A DNA stretch of 64,000 nt, taken from positions 3,472,001 through 3,536,000 of the forward strand of contig NZ_CP108513.1 of NCBI RefSeq assembly GCF_035989285.1. The letters run 5' to 3'. Position numbers and translations under genes: made by a program. The DNA comes from Streptomyces sp. NBC_01235. GTDB lineage: Bacteria > Actinomycetota > Actinomycetes > Streptomycetales > Streptomycetaceae. Numbering within the stretch: position 1 is the first letter of the stretch; every line of letters begins with the position of its first letter. The notes under the pieces were generated by a model. It was not told the DNA's origin. It did no database searches and saw nothing but the letters and a program-made list of their open reading frames with translations. Positions 15,534-24,159 of this stretch are shown here, piece after piece.

Positions 15534-18296
15534 GTGACAACAGCCCGTCCTTCGCGTACCGCCGTCGTCGTGACAGCGCTTCCCGTGGAGTTCTCCCCGT
15601 TGCTGGACCGTCTCAGGTCCGAGCACGCCCGGCCCAAGGGGCAGCGGAGAGTCAACGCCACCGTGGTGCAGTCCTTCGAGCTCGACGGCGTCTACGCCTC
15701 CTGGACCGTGCACCTGGCCCAGGTGGGCGTGACGAACGTCGTCGCCGCGCTGGGGACGCACGGTCTCCTGGAAGTGCTGCGGCCGGACGTCGCGCTCCTG
15801 GTCGGGATCGCGGGCAGCCTCAAGGACGACATCCCTCCGGGGGACGTCGTGGTCGCCACCAAGGTGTACGAGATCCACGGCGCCAAGGTGTCGGCCGAGG
15901 GCCGCGGCGCCCGTCCCGACGCCGTGGACACCTCGCTGTCCCTGTGGCAGACGGCGCTGTACGCGGACGTCCGCAGCAAGTGCCACTTCAAACCGATCGC
16001 CTCCGGCGACGTCGTGCTCGACGCCAAGTCCGGGGACATCCGGAGCCGGCTCAGCAGCACCTACCAGGATGCGGCCGCCCTGGAGATGGAGGGTTTCGGT
16101 TTCTGCAAGGCGGCCCAGCGCCACCGTACGGAAGCCCTGGTCATCCGCGGGATCAGTGACCGTGCGGACGGCGAGAAGGGCGCGGCCGACGCCGAGGGCG
16201 GCCAGCAGCGGGCGGCCGCCAACGCGGCGGAGGTGGCCGTCGCCGTGCTCCTCCAGCACCAGCCCGAAGGCACCGACACGTCGGCGCCGAAGAAGAAGCT
16301 CCCCCCGCGCCCTCCGGAGCGCCCCCGGCGCCCCGGGGGAACCAGCGGCCGCACCCCGCGCCGGCCGTACGCGGCGCGGTGGCGCGCCGACCGCTGGAGG
16401 AACGGCGGGAAGAACGGCTGGAAGGGCCGGGCGAAGCTCTGGGTGCCCCTCACCGCGGCGGCCGTCGCCCTCGGGATCGTCCTCCAGTCGTGCGGGAACG
16501 GTGGGACCGACGGCGGGGACGCCAAGCCGCTCTCCGGGTCGGCCTCCCCCGCCCTGCCGGCCTGTGATGCGGCGAACACCGCGCCCCTCACCATCGCCGC
16601 CTCCGTCGACAAGTCGGAGCCCATGCGGCGGGCGGCCGAGGCCTACGGCAACCGGGTCGCGGGCGGGAAGTGCCTGGCGATCAAGGTCGAGGACAAGAAC
16701 TCGGGCGACGGGATGCGCGCCCTGGTCGGCGGCTGGAGCGAGTCGGACGGGACGAAGCCGGACGTGTGGGCGCCGGCCGGGACTACGTGGCTGTCGCTGG
16801 CCAGGGCCGCGGCGAACGGGAAGAACGCGCGGCAGTTCCCGGAGCGGGCGGAACCGATCGTGCAGAGCCCGCTCACCATCGCCATGCCGAAGCCGATGGC
16901 CGAGGCGCTGAACTGGCCCGAGCGGCGGTTCACCTGGGCACAGCTGGCCGAGTGGGCGAAGAACGCCGACGGATTCTGGGCGGGTCACAAGAAGCCGGAG
17001 TGGGGGCCCTTCAAGCTCGGCAAGACCAACCCGGGCTACTCCACGTCCGGGCTCAACGCGACCGTCGCCGCCTTCTACGCCACGACGGGCACCAGTGGTG
17101 AGCTGGGCATCCCGCACATCGACGATCTCGGCAACCGCGCGTTCGTCAAGACCATCGAGCAGGCCGCGGTCCACTACGGCGACACCACCCTGACCTTCCT
17201 CTCCAACCTCCGCGAGGCGGACCGCAGCAGTCCCCAGAAGGCCATGTCGTACATCTCCGCCGTAACGCTGGAGGAGAACACCGTGGCGGCCTACAACGCG
17301 GGCTATCCCTGTGGCGCGCTCAGCACGGCCGACGACTGTGCGAAGACCACCCCGCCGGACACCCCGCTGGTCTCGTTCTACCCGAAGGACGGCGTCCCGT
17401 TCTCCGACCACCCCTATATCGAGCTGAACGGGATGAGCTCCGCCAAGAAGGCGGTTGCCGACGACTTTCTCCGGTACCTGCAGAGCCCCCAGGTCTACGG
17501 CAAGCAGTTCGCCCCCTACGGCTTCCGCACCCACGAGGGCACGATCCCCCAGGGGTCCGCGCAGCTCGTGGAGGCCAACGGAGTCCTGCCCAAGGCGCAG
17601 TTCACCCGTATGCCGATGCCCAGGGGCGACGTCCTCAGCCATCTGCTGGAGGTCTGGCCCACGCTGCGCCGACGCGCCAACGTCCGCATCGTCATCGACA
17701 CCTCGGAGTCGATGAACGACGTGATCCCCGGCACCGGCGACACCAAGATGGAGCGCCTGAAGCAGGCCCAGGCCACGCTGTTCGGCGAGTTCACCGGCAC
17801 CGACCGGGTCGGTCTGTGGAAGTTCTCCGACGCCTTCGTCCTCGGCGGCGACACCGACTACAAGGAACTGGTGCCCCTCGGCCCGTACAACCAGAAGCTG
17901 GCCGCAGGCACGCGCGCGGAGCTGCTGGCCGAGAACGTCCACAGCCTGGAGCCGGAGGGCGCGACCGGTCTCAACGACACCCTCGACGCCGCGACCAAGG
18001 CCATGCGGGACGACTACGACCCCCAGGCCATCAACGCGATCGTGCTGCTCACCGACGGCCACAACGAGGACGTCGGAAGCCTGACGCAGGCGGAGCTGCT
18101 GAAACGGATCGGCGACCCGGCCCAGCACCAGATCCGTGTCTTCACCATCGCCTACGGGAGCGAGGCCGACGAGGACGACACGAACGGCAGGAGCGCCCTC
18201 GAGGAGATCGCGAACGCCAGCGGCGGGAAGGACTACGACGCCAAGAGGGCCGAGACGATCGAGCAGGTCATCACCAGCGTGATCTCCAACTTCTAG
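15534..18296 (+). CDS. Four-part fusion: nucleoside phosphorylase/nucleosidase - membrane helix - solute-binding domain - vWA domain
   Basis: 920 residues in one frame from GTG 15534. Residues ~8-240 are a phosphorylase/MTA-SAH-nucleosidase fold (LLVGIAGSLKDDIPPGDVV, ALEMEGFGF with Glu184 and Glu186, RGISDRAD with Asp209). Residues ~245-300 are a Pro/Arg/Lys-rich linker. Residues 302-319 form a membrane helix (LWVPLTAAAVALGIVLQS), followed by a Gly-rich spacer. Residues ~345-705 resemble an extracellular solute-binding protein (DVWAPAGTTWLSLARAAA, YIELNGMSSAKKAVAD, FLRYLQSPQVYGKQFAPYGF). Residues ~716-920 are a vWA domain with a complete MIDAS (Asp722-x-Ser724-x-Ser726, Thr811, Asp841). The topology would put the nucleosidase inside the cell and the binding and vWA domains outside. 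Solute-binding/vWA proteins and effector-like nucleosidase domains are each known; I do not know this combination. Confidence 0.85.
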   Translation: MTTARPSRTAVVVTALPVEFSPLLDRLRSEHARPKGQRRVNATVVQSFELDGVYASWTVHLAQVGVTNVVAALGTHGLLEVLRPDVALLVGIAGSLKDDIPPGDVVVATKVYEIHGAKVSAEGRGARPDAVDTSLSLWQTALYADVRSKCHFKPIASGDVVLDAKSGDIRSRLSSTYQDAAALEMEGFGFCKAAQRHRTEALVIRGISDRADGEKGAADAEGGQQRAAANAAEVAVAVLLQHQPEGTDTSAPKKKLPPRPPERPRRPGGTSGRTPRRPYAARWRADRWRNGGKNGWKGRAKLWVPLTAAAVALGIVLQSCGNGGTDGGDAKPLSGSASPALPACDAANTAPLTIAASVDKSEPMRRAAEAYGNRVAGGKCLAIKVEDKNSGDGMRALVGGWSESDGTKPDVWAPAGTTWLSLARAAANGKNARQFPERAEPIVQSPLTIAMPKPMAEALNWPERRFTWAQLAEWAKNADGFWAGHKKPEWGPFKLGKTNPGYSTSGLNATVAAFYATTGTSGELGIPHIDDLGNRAFVKTIEQAAVHYGDTTLTFLSNLREADRSSPQKAMSYISAVTLEENTVAAYNAGYPCGALSTADDCAKTTPPDTPLVSFYPKDGVPFSDHPYIELNGMSSAKKAVADDFLRYLQSPQVYGKQFAPYGFRTHEGTIPQGSAQLVEANGVLPKAQFTRMPMPRGDVLSHLLEVWPTLRRRANVRIVIDTSESMNDVIPGTGDTKMERLKQAQATLFGEFTGTDRVGLWKFSDAFVLGGDTDYKELVPLGPYNQKLAAGTRAELLAENVHSLEPEGATGLNDTLDAATKAMRDDYDPQAINAIVLLTDGHNEDVGSLTQAELLKRIGDPAQHQIRVFTIAYGSEADEDDTNGRSALEEIANASGGKDYDAKRAETIEQVITSVISNF

Positions 18297-18436
18297 CGTG
18301 ATCTCCCGCTCGTTCCTCCCCCGCTCGTGCTCCTTCTCGTTCCTTTACTCTCCGCAGGGCCGATCTCGGTCTGTCCATGGGCGGCGCAGGCGCACAATGG
18401 GCAGTGGGACGAGTGCCTGACTGCGGGGTGATGCAG

Positions 18437-19357
18437 ATGCAGAGCCGTTTCCGGAGCGATCGGCGGCTGACCGTGCGGATGACGGTCACGTTGTTCCTGC
18501 TCGGGCTGCTGTACGTGGCCTTCGTCGCCGCGTTGATCGTGTTGCTGAAGTCGTGGCTGCTGGTCGTGGTGCTCGTGGGGGCCCTGTTCGTCGCGCAGTT
18601 CTGGTTCTCCGACCGGATCGCCCTGTTCGCGATGCGCGGGCGGGTCGTGGAACGGGACGAGTATCCCGAGCTGCACGCCGTCGTGGACCGGCTGTGCGCC
18701 ATCTCGGACGTGCCGAAGCCCGTCGTCGCCGTGTCCGATATGGACATGCCCAACGCGTTCGCCACCGGACGCAATCCGCACAACGCCGTGCTGTGCGTGA
18801 CGACAGGGCTGCTCAGGCGGCTGGAGCCGGCCGAGCTGGAGGGTGTGCTCGCGCACGAGCTGTCGCACGTGGCGCACAAGGACGTGGCCGTGATCACGGT
18901 CGCGTCGTTCCTGGGCGTGATCGCGGGGCTGATCGTGCGGTTCGCGTTCTACTCCCAGCTGTTCGGCGGCGGGCGCAGGGACCAGAACACCGCCGTCGTC
19001 TTCGCCGCCGTGATGGCTGTCTCCGCGGCCGTGTACGCGCTCAGCTTCCTCCTCATCCGGGCCCTGTCCCGGTACCGGGAGCTGGCGGCGGACCGGGCGG
19101 CCGCGCAGCTGACCGGCCGTCCCTCGGCGCTGGCCTCCGCGCTGACCAAGGTCTCCGGCGACATCGCCCGCATCCCGACGAAGGACCTGCGGACGGCCCA
19201 GGCCTTCAACGCCTTCTACTTCACCCCGGCGACCGGCCGGGAGCCCGGTATCGAGCGGTACTTCTCCACCCACCCGAGCCTGGAGCAGCGGCTCGAGCAG
19301 CTGGGGCGGATCTCCGCCGAGCTGGGCGAGGCGGCCACTCCGGGGAAGGCGGGCTGA
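18437..19357 (+). CDS. htpX: HtpX-like zinc metalloprotease
   Basis: About 306 residues. Two helices near the N-terminus (VTLFLLGLLYVAFVAALIVLL and LLVVVLVGALFVAQFW) precede the M48 catalytic motif HELSH, with the third zinc ligand in YRELAADRAAA. Two more helices flank it. HtpX is a membrane-bound quality-control protease that works with FtsH on misfolded membrane proteins. ATG 18437 is preferred because GCGGGG lies 8 nt upstream; ATG 18431 and an earlier in-frame start also exist. The PspAB-like gene follows after 5 bp, so the two are co-transcribed. Confidence 0.9.
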   Translation: MQSRFRSDRRLTVRMTVTLFLLGLLYVAFVAALIVLLKSWLLVVVLVGALFVAQFWFSDRIALFAMRGRVVERDEYPELHAVVDRLCAISDVPKPVVAVSDMDMPNAFATGRNPHNAVLCVTTGLLRRLEPAELEGVLAHELSHVAHKDVAVITVASFLGVIAGLIVRFAFYSQLFGGGRRDQNTAVVFAAVMAVSAAVYALSFLLIRALSRYRELAADRAAAQLTGRPSALASALTKVSGDIARIPTKDLRTAQAFNAFYFTPATGREPGIERYFSTHPSLEQRLEQLGRISAELGEAATPGKAG

Positions 19358-19362
19358 GGCGC

Positions 19363-19968
19363 ATGGGCCTGCTGGACATCCTGCTCGGCCGGACGAAGCC
19401 GGTCGTGCCCGACCTCGATCAGCTGTTCGCGCTGCCGTCCGCGGCGGTGACGCTGGAGGCGGCGGCCGGCTTCACCCCGACCGGGCACGGTGCCGTGTGC
19501 TTCGCGACCGTGGAGGGCTCGGCCTTCGAGCAGACGCACCGCGAGGTCCAGGCCCTGCTCGACGCCGACACCGAGCGCACCGGTCCCCCGGTGCGGCTCG
19601 TGCGCGACGGCTACGGCTACTCCTGGCTGGTCTCGCAGCGCGCCCCGGACGAGCTGTCCGCCCTGGTCAACGATCTGCACGCGGTGAACAGCGCGATGGA
19701 GGTCAACGGCTTCGGACCGCAACTGCTGTGCTCCCTCGCCGGTTTCGAGGAACAGGCGGGCGGGGCGGAGGCCGAGGGCGGGCGTCGGCTGGCGCTCGTG
19801 TATCTGTACAAACGCGGCTCGTTCTACCCGTTCGCGCCGCTGCCCGGTGGTGGGCAGCGGCGCGACAACCCGCTGGAGTTGCAGGTGAAGGCCGCCCTTG
19901 CCGGCGACCTGCGGATCGAGCAGGACCTGAGCCGCTGGTTCCCGGTGTGGGGAGCCCCCGGCCTCTGA
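19363..19968 (+). CDS. PspA-associated protein PspAB-like
   Basis: 201 residues, cytoplasmic, beginning MGLLDILLGRTKPVVPDLDQLF, the conserved start of the actinobacterial PspAB family that is usually encoded beside htpX. No membrane segment or catalytic motif is seen. The start lies 5 bp after the htpX stop, indicating an operon for membrane-stress response. pspA itself is not in this window. The next gene is convergent and ends 10 bp away. Confidence 0.8.
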   Translation: MGLLDILLGRTKPVVPDLDQLFALPSAAVTLEAAAGFTPTGHGAVCFATVEGSAFEQTHREVQALLDADTERTGPPVRLVRDGYGYSWLVSQRAPDELSALVNDLHAVNSAMEVNGFGPQLLCSLAGFEEQAGGAEAEGGRRLALVYLYKRGSFYPFAPLPGGGQRRDNPLELQVKAALAGDLRIEQDLSRWFPVWGAPGL

Positions 19969-19978
19969 GCCGGCCTTG

Positions 19979-20260
19979 CTACTTGCTGCGCTCCCGCTCG
20001 TAGCGACGCTCCCACTTGGCCTGAAGGTCACGGCGCGCACGGTAGGCCTTGTACGAGGTCGGCGCGGTGCCCGGGCCCGGGGTGGAGCCCGGCGAGGAGG
20101 TCGAGGACGACGAGCCGCGCCCGGACTGCACGTACACGTAGAGCAGGGCGACGGCGGCGAGCCAGTAGAGGGGGTTTCCGAATCCCAGGACGACCAGGAC
20201 GAAGGTCCCGGAGATGATGATGATGCCCATACCAGTCAGCGTAGGGAGGCTGTCACTCAC
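19979..20260 (-). CDS. Small membrane protein with charged C-terminal tail
   Basis: 93 residues from GTG 20260, preceded by GGAGATG. A long hydrophobic region (MGIIIISGTFVLVVLGFGN, then LYWLAAVALLYVYVQ) makes two short or one bent membrane helix. A Ser/Thr/Pro/Gly linker and a strongly charged tail (LQAKWERRYERERSK) follow. The GTG overlaps the TGA of the upstream remnant ORF (GTGA), suggesting past translational coupling. Function unknown. It is convergent with the PspAB-like gene. Confidence 0.65.
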   Translation of the reverse strand: MSDSLPTLTGMGIIIISGTFVLVVLGFGNPLYWLAAVALLYVYVQSGRGSSSSTSSPGSTPGPGTAPTSYKAYRARRDLQAKWERRYERERSK

Positions 20261-20469
20261 CGTGCATCTCCTTTTCCCGGGCCCCGGTCGACCAGGTGAT
20301 CCAGGAACCGGCAGGCCGCCGCGACCTGTTCGCCGTCGCCGTCGACCAACCACACGCGCCGTACGACACCGCCGTCGCGTTCCTCGACCACCCGCACACC
20401 GGCCTCCCCGAGCCCGCACCCGGACAGCCCGACGAGACCTGCGCCTCCACCGCCACGGCGCCCGCGCAC
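20257..20469 (-). pseudogene. Possible N-terminal remnant of a tyrosine recombinase
   Basis: A 70-codon minus-strand ORF contains VWLVDGDGEQVAAACRFLDHLVDRG. This resembles the start of the SAM-like DNA-binding domain of phage-type integrases, in which DHL is followed by RGxSPxT. The reading then ends abruptly after GPGKGDAR. No catalytic domain follows. The rest of the 20261-20699 interval holds no convincing gene, only low-complexity GACCC-type repeats near 20560. The similarity is short, so this is tentative. Confidence 0.35.
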
Positions 20470-20699
20470 ACGTCGCTCGAAGGTGTCCGGACAAGGAGAT
20501 CCTGGGCCGCTGCGCCTTCACCCGCGCCGACTCGGGCGCCGGCTTGCGCCCCTCCCCGACCCGACCCGACCTGACCCGAGAAGCGGACGCTCCCGGCGCC
20601 CCGATGGCAGCACCAACGTCATGAAGTGGTGGCGGCGCAAGCCCGCACGGCCCGTGGACACCGACCCCGACCTCGCTCACATTCGGCAAGAGCCGGGCG

Positions 20700-21392
20700 T
20701 CACGCCGGCGGCCGGGTGAGTTTGGCGGCCACGGCGTCGAGGACCCAGTCCAGGCCGGTCGCGAAGGATGCCTCGGCGTCCACGTCCGTGCCGTCGTACA
20801 CGGCCTTGGCCAGCGCCGGGAAGCGGCCCGTGGCCAACATTCTCGTCACATGCGGGCCGGAGGCGCGCTGCCAGTCGTGCTTGGACAGGCCCGTGGCGCG
20901 CTCGGCCCGCAGGTTCGCGATCTCGCGCCTGATCGCGCCGATGAAGTAGGCGCTGACAGTCTCCACGGCGCGCATGACGGTGTCGATGTCGGCGAGGCCG
21001 TCGAGGGCGGCCAGCGTGGCCTCGGTCACGGCAAGGCGGTTCGGGCCCAGGGCCGGGCGACCGCCGAGAAGGTCGGCCAGCCATTCGTGACGGAGAGCGG
21101 CCTGCCTGGTGCGCTGGGCGAGGATGCGCAGCGCCTCCCGCCAGTCGCCGGGCTGCTCCTCGGGGCGGATCTCGGCGTGGACCTCGTCCACCATGAGGTC
21201 GAACAGTTCCTCCTTGGTGGAGATGTATCTGTACAGCCGCATCGGGCCGGCGTCCAGGCGGGCGGCGACCTTGCGCAAGGACACCGCGTCCAGCCCGCCC
21301 TCGTCGGCCAGCGCGATGGCGGCGGCGACGATCCGCTCCCGGTCGAGCGGCACGGGTTGATTCGGCGGCTCCGGCCGGTCCCACACAGTCAT
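20700..21392 (-). CDS. TetR-family repressor
   Basis: About 230 residues. The N-terminal helix-turn-helix is IVAAAIALADEGGLDAVSLR followed by VAARLDAGPMRLYRYISTKEEL, with a TetR_C-type ligand domain afterwards. The start is ATG 21392, or GTG 21398 two codons earlier. It is divergent from a TetX-like monooxygenase, and the 53-bp gap contains an imperfect dyad. This is the usual layout for a repressor that controls its neighbour and itself, induced by the neighbour's substrate. Confidence 0.88.
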   Translation of the reverse strand: MTVWDRPEPPNQPVPLDRERIVAAAIALADEGGLDAVSLRKVAARLDAGPMRLYRYISTKEELFDLMVDEVHAEIRPEEQPGDWREALRILAQRTRQAALRHEWLADLLGGRPALGPNRLAVTEATLAALDGLADIDTVMRAVETVSAYFIGAIRREIANLRAERATGLSKHDWQRASGPHVTRMLATGRFPALAKAVYDGTDVDAEASFATGLDWVLDAVAAKLTRPPA

Positions 21393-21411
21393 GGTCACAT
21401 CGTACTGTTGC

Positions 21412-21442
21412 GATGCACCGTACTGAAGAAATACAGTGTATC
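21412..21442. promoter_or_regulatory. Candidate TetR operator
   Basis: GATGCACCGTACT (21412-21424) and AATACAGTGTATC (21430-21442) are inverted half-sites matching at 10 of 13 positions with a 5-bp centre. They lie between the divergent TetR and monooxygenase starts, and the right arm ends 3 bp before the monooxygenase ATG. Confidence 0.55.
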
Positions 21443-21445
21443 GAC

Positions 21446-22570
21446 ATGAGACATCGCATCGCAGTGGTCGGGAGCGGTCCTGCCAGCCTCTCCTTCGCCC
21501 GCGTCCTGCACCGCCATGACTACCCCGTCACCGTCCTCGAACGCGATCCCGCCCCCGACGCCCGCCCCCCGGGCGGCACGCTGGACCTGCACGAAGGGCT
21601 GGGCCAGCTCGCGCTGGACAAGGCGGGGCTGCTGGCGGAATTCCAGGCGCTCTCGCGTCCCGAGGGACAGGCCATGCGCATCCTGGACACGGCCGGGACC
21701 GTCCTGCGCGACTGGCGACCCCGTCCAGATGACCGGGCCAATCCCGAGATCGACCGCAGGCAACTCCGTGACCTGCTGCTCGGCCCTCTCGACGTCCGGT
21801 GGGGGCAGGGCGTGACACAGGTGGTGCCGGGTACCCGGGACGGCGCACTCGTCCATTTCGAGGACGGGCGACAGGAGACGTTCGACCTCGTGGTCGGCGC
21901 GGACGGCGCCTGGTCCCGGACCCGCCCGGCAGTCTCGCCGGTGACGCCGCACTACACCGGCGTCACCACGGTCGAGACCTCCCTGGACGACGTCGACACC
22001 CGCCACCCCGACCTCGCCCGGTTGATCGGCGACGGCTCCGTGGCTGTGTACGGCGTGAACCGAAAGCTCGTCGCCCAACGCAACAGCGGCGGCCACGTCA
22101 AGGTGTACGCCCAGTTCCGCGCGCCGCTGGACTGGCACGCGAACCTGGACCTGGCCGACGTCGAGGCCGTGCGATCGAGTCTGCTGGCTCTGTTCGGCGG
22201 CTGGGCCGCTCCCGTCCTCGACCTCCTCCGCCACGGCACCGCTTTCGTCCACCGCCCCCTCTACGTCCTGCCCGTGTCCCACACCTGGGCCCACGTCCCC
22301 GGGGTGACGCTGCTGGGCGACGCCGCCCACCTGATGCCCCCGTTGGGGGCGGGCGCGAACCTCGCGATGCTGGAAGGCGCCGAACTCGCCGAGTCCATCG
22401 CCGCCGCCCCCGGTCCTGGAGATCTGGACGAGGCCGTCCGCGCCTTCGAGGAACAGATGTGGGCACGGGCCGGCAGGTGGGCGAAGATCACGACGGCCGG
22501 TCTGGAACGCCTCGTGGGCCCGGACCCCGCCGAAGCCCTCGCCCTCTTCGACCAAGTCCAGCCATCCTGA
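21446..22570 (+). CDS. FAD-dependent monooxygenase, TetX-like
   Basis: 374 residues. The N-terminal FAD motif is HRIAVVGSGPASLSFARVL and the second is VTLLGDAAHLMPPLGAGANL, typical of aromatic-ring hydroxylases. PGGTLDLHEGLGQLAL closely matches the substrate-side motif of Tet(X) and its soil relatives. The family hydroxylates tetracyclines, anthraquinones and other polyphenols, so detoxification of an aromatic antibiotic is a reasonable inference. ATG 21446 is used because the Rossmann fold begins there. It is paired with a divergent TetR gene and followed by a broken transporter. Confidence 0.88.
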   Translation: MRHRIAVVGSGPASLSFARVLHRHDYPVTVLERDPAPDARPPGGTLDLHEGLGQLALDKAGLLAEFQALSRPEGQAMRILDTAGTVLRDWRPRPDDRANPEIDRRQLRDLLLGPLDVRWGQGVTQVVPGTRDGALVHFEDGRQETFDLVVGADGAWSRTRPAVSPVTPHYTGVTTVETSLDDVDTRHPDLARLIGDGSVAVYGVNRKLVAQRNSGGHVKVYAQFRAPLDWHANLDLADVEAVRSSLLALFGGWAAPVLDLLRHGTAFVHRPLYVLPVSHTWAHVPGVTLLGDAAHLMPPLGAGANLAMLEGAELAESIAAAPGPGDLDEAVRAFEEQMWARAGRWAKITTAGLERLVGPDPAEALALFDQVQPS

Positions 22571-22659
22571 CTGCCAAGCGCGAGAGCACCAGCACTCACA
22601 GCTCGCCACGGCTTCACGGGACAGTACGGCACCGCCGCGGTCCCTTCCGGCAAGACCAC

Positions 22660-23290
22660 CGCCCGCACGAACCCCGCCACAGGGCGGGCCGAAGCTCTGC
22701 ACGAACCCGCAGAGCCGGACCACGGTGGCGCCGTCCCGGCCGCGCATGCTGATCATCGTCAGGCCCGGCGGGAAGGAACAGTTGGCCACGCCCAGCAGGA
22801 ACGCCCACAGCCAGGGCGCGGCGGCGGGGGCGGCCCACAGTGCCGCGTAGCCGGCCAGGCCGCACGGGCCGATGGCCGCCGCGATCCCGCTCTGGTCGCG
22901 CAGCTTTCCGGCCGCGGCGGACCGCGCGAAGGACAGGGGTACGCCGAGGAGCGAGGTGCCGGAGAGCAGCAGGCCCGCGGTCCCGGCGGACAGTCCGGAG
23001 TCCCGGAACATCTGGGGCAGCCGGCCGATGGCGACGTAGGCGGAGCTCGCCTGGAGCCCGAAGGAGGCTGTGAGCGCCCGGGCGGTGGGGTCACGGGAGA
23101 TCCGGCTCCGGGGGCGTGGCGGCGGTTCGTCGCCGTCGTCCGCCGTGTCCGTCGCCGCAGTACCTGCCGCCGCGTGCGCCGTGTGCGGCGCCGCGTCCCT
23201 CGTCGGCTCGGGGTGGCGGGCGAGGGCGATCCAGGGAGGGACGGCCATGGCGGCCGGAACCGCCCAGGCCCCCAGTCCTTACCGCCAGTC
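22660..23290 (-). pseudogene. MFS transporter fragment (CynX/NimT-like), broken at both ends
   Basis: The minus strand reads through hydrophobic segments characteristic of the second half of a CynX-type major facilitator: GLGAWAVPAAMAVPPWIALA (loop before helix 7), SAGTAGLLLSGTSLLGVPL and WLWAFLLGVANCSFPPGLTM. An in-frame TAA precedes it at ~23288. Similarity stops near 22660 (LCGFVQSFGPP), where the frame runs into unrelated sequence antisense to the monooxygenase. About half of a 12-helix transporter is missing. The remaining sequence at 22571-22659 shows nothing recognisable. Confidence 0.7.
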
Positions 23291-23323
23291 GCCGCCGAAC
23301 GAGGATCCCCCACACCCTCGGCA

Positions 23324-23329
23324 TACCCT
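23324..23329 (+). promoter_or_regulatory. -10-like TACCCT, possible leaderless start
   Basis: TACCCT lies 6 nt before the ATG at 23336, and no ribosome-binding site is visible, so the hydrolase mRNA may begin at its start codon. Confidence 0.35.
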
Positions 23330-23335
23330 CGGCAC

Positions 23336-24079
23336 ATGAGCGAACTGACCTCTTTCACACACGAGTTCGACGGTGAACGGCTCAGCGGCATCCAGGGCGG
23401 CGGTGACGGTGACGGCGGTGGTCCGGGAGGGGCCACCGCCGTCCTGCTGCACGGGGCGGGCAACGGCAGCAAGGAGCGACTGCTTCCGGTGATCCGGGAG
23501 TTCACGTCCCATGGCTGCCGCGTCCTCGCCTTCGACTTCTCCGGGCACGGCGAAAGCAGCGGCGCCCTCGGGGAGTTGAGCCTGCGCCGGCGCTTCGAGC
23601 AGGCGGTCTCCGTGATCGACGCCCACGTTCCGGCGGACGGGCCGCTGGTGCTCGTCGGGTTCAGCATGAGCGGACAGACGGTGGCCGACCTCGCCGCGCT
23701 CTACGGCGCCCGGGTGACGGCCCTGGGGCTGTGCTCGCCCGCGGTGTACGCGGCCGAGGCGTGGAACGTGCCGTTCGGGGAGGGTGACGGGGAGTTCAGC
23801 GCGATCATCCGCAGTCCGGGGAGCTGGCGGGAGGCGCCCGCGCTCGACGTGCTGCGGGCGTACGAGGGCCGTGCGGTGCTCGCCGTGCCGGGCACCGACA
23901 CCGTGATCCCGCCGGAGGTGACCGAGGCCGTCCAGGAGGCGCTCGCCGCCCGCGCCCGGTACACGAGGTTCGAACTCCCCGACGCGGGCCACCGGTTGGG
24001 CCTGTGGTTCCATGACCACGCCGACGACCGAAGGGAGTTCGTGACGTCCCTGATGTCCCCGCAGCCGGTACGGAACTGA
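23336..24079 (+). CDS. Alpha/beta-hydrolase
   Basis: 247 residues. VLLHGAGNGSKE is the oxyanion-hole strand and loop, VLVGFSMSGQ is the nucleophile elbow with Ser, and PDAGHRLG near the C-terminus carries the catalytic His. An acidic residue in VPGTDTVIPPEV completes the triad. The substrate is unknown. A Gly/Asp-rich insert (GGGDGDGGGPGG) near residue 20 is unusual. ATG 23336 has no ribosome-binding site but a -10-like box just before it. It ends at a block of 19-bp repeats. Confidence 0.85.
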   Translation: MSELTSFTHEFDGERLSGIQGGGDGDGGGPGGATAVLLHGAGNGSKERLLPVIREFTSHGCRVLAFDFSGHGESSGALGELSLRRRFEQAVSVIDAHVPADGPLVLVGFSMSGQTVADLAALYGARVTALGLCSPAVYAAEAWNVPFGEGDGEFSAIIRSPGSWREAPALDVLRAYEGRAVLAVPGTDTVIPPEVTEAVQEALAARARYTRFELPDAGHRLGLWFHDHADDRREFVTSLMSPQPVRN

Positions 24080-24083
24080 TCCG

Positions 24084-24159
24084 CCGGTACCGAGCCGAGC
24101 TGCCGGTACCGAGCCGAGCTGCCGTTACGGAGTTGGGCTGCCGTTACGGAGTTGGGCTC
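24084..24159. repeat. Four tandem 19-bp repeats between convergent genes
   Basis: Two exact copies of CCGGTACCGAGCCGAGCTG (24084-24102, 24103-24121) are followed by two copies of CCGTTACGGAGTTGGGCTG (24122-24140, 24141-24159, the last base differing). A fifth degenerate copy seems to precede them inside the hydrolase end. The block runs up to the stop of the DUF2252 gene. Confidence 0.9.

Noticed and set aside
20621..20719. 32-codon ORF MKWWRRKPARPVDTDPDL
   Set aside because: No ribosome-binding site or family match, and its end overlaps the TetR gene antisense; too short to support.
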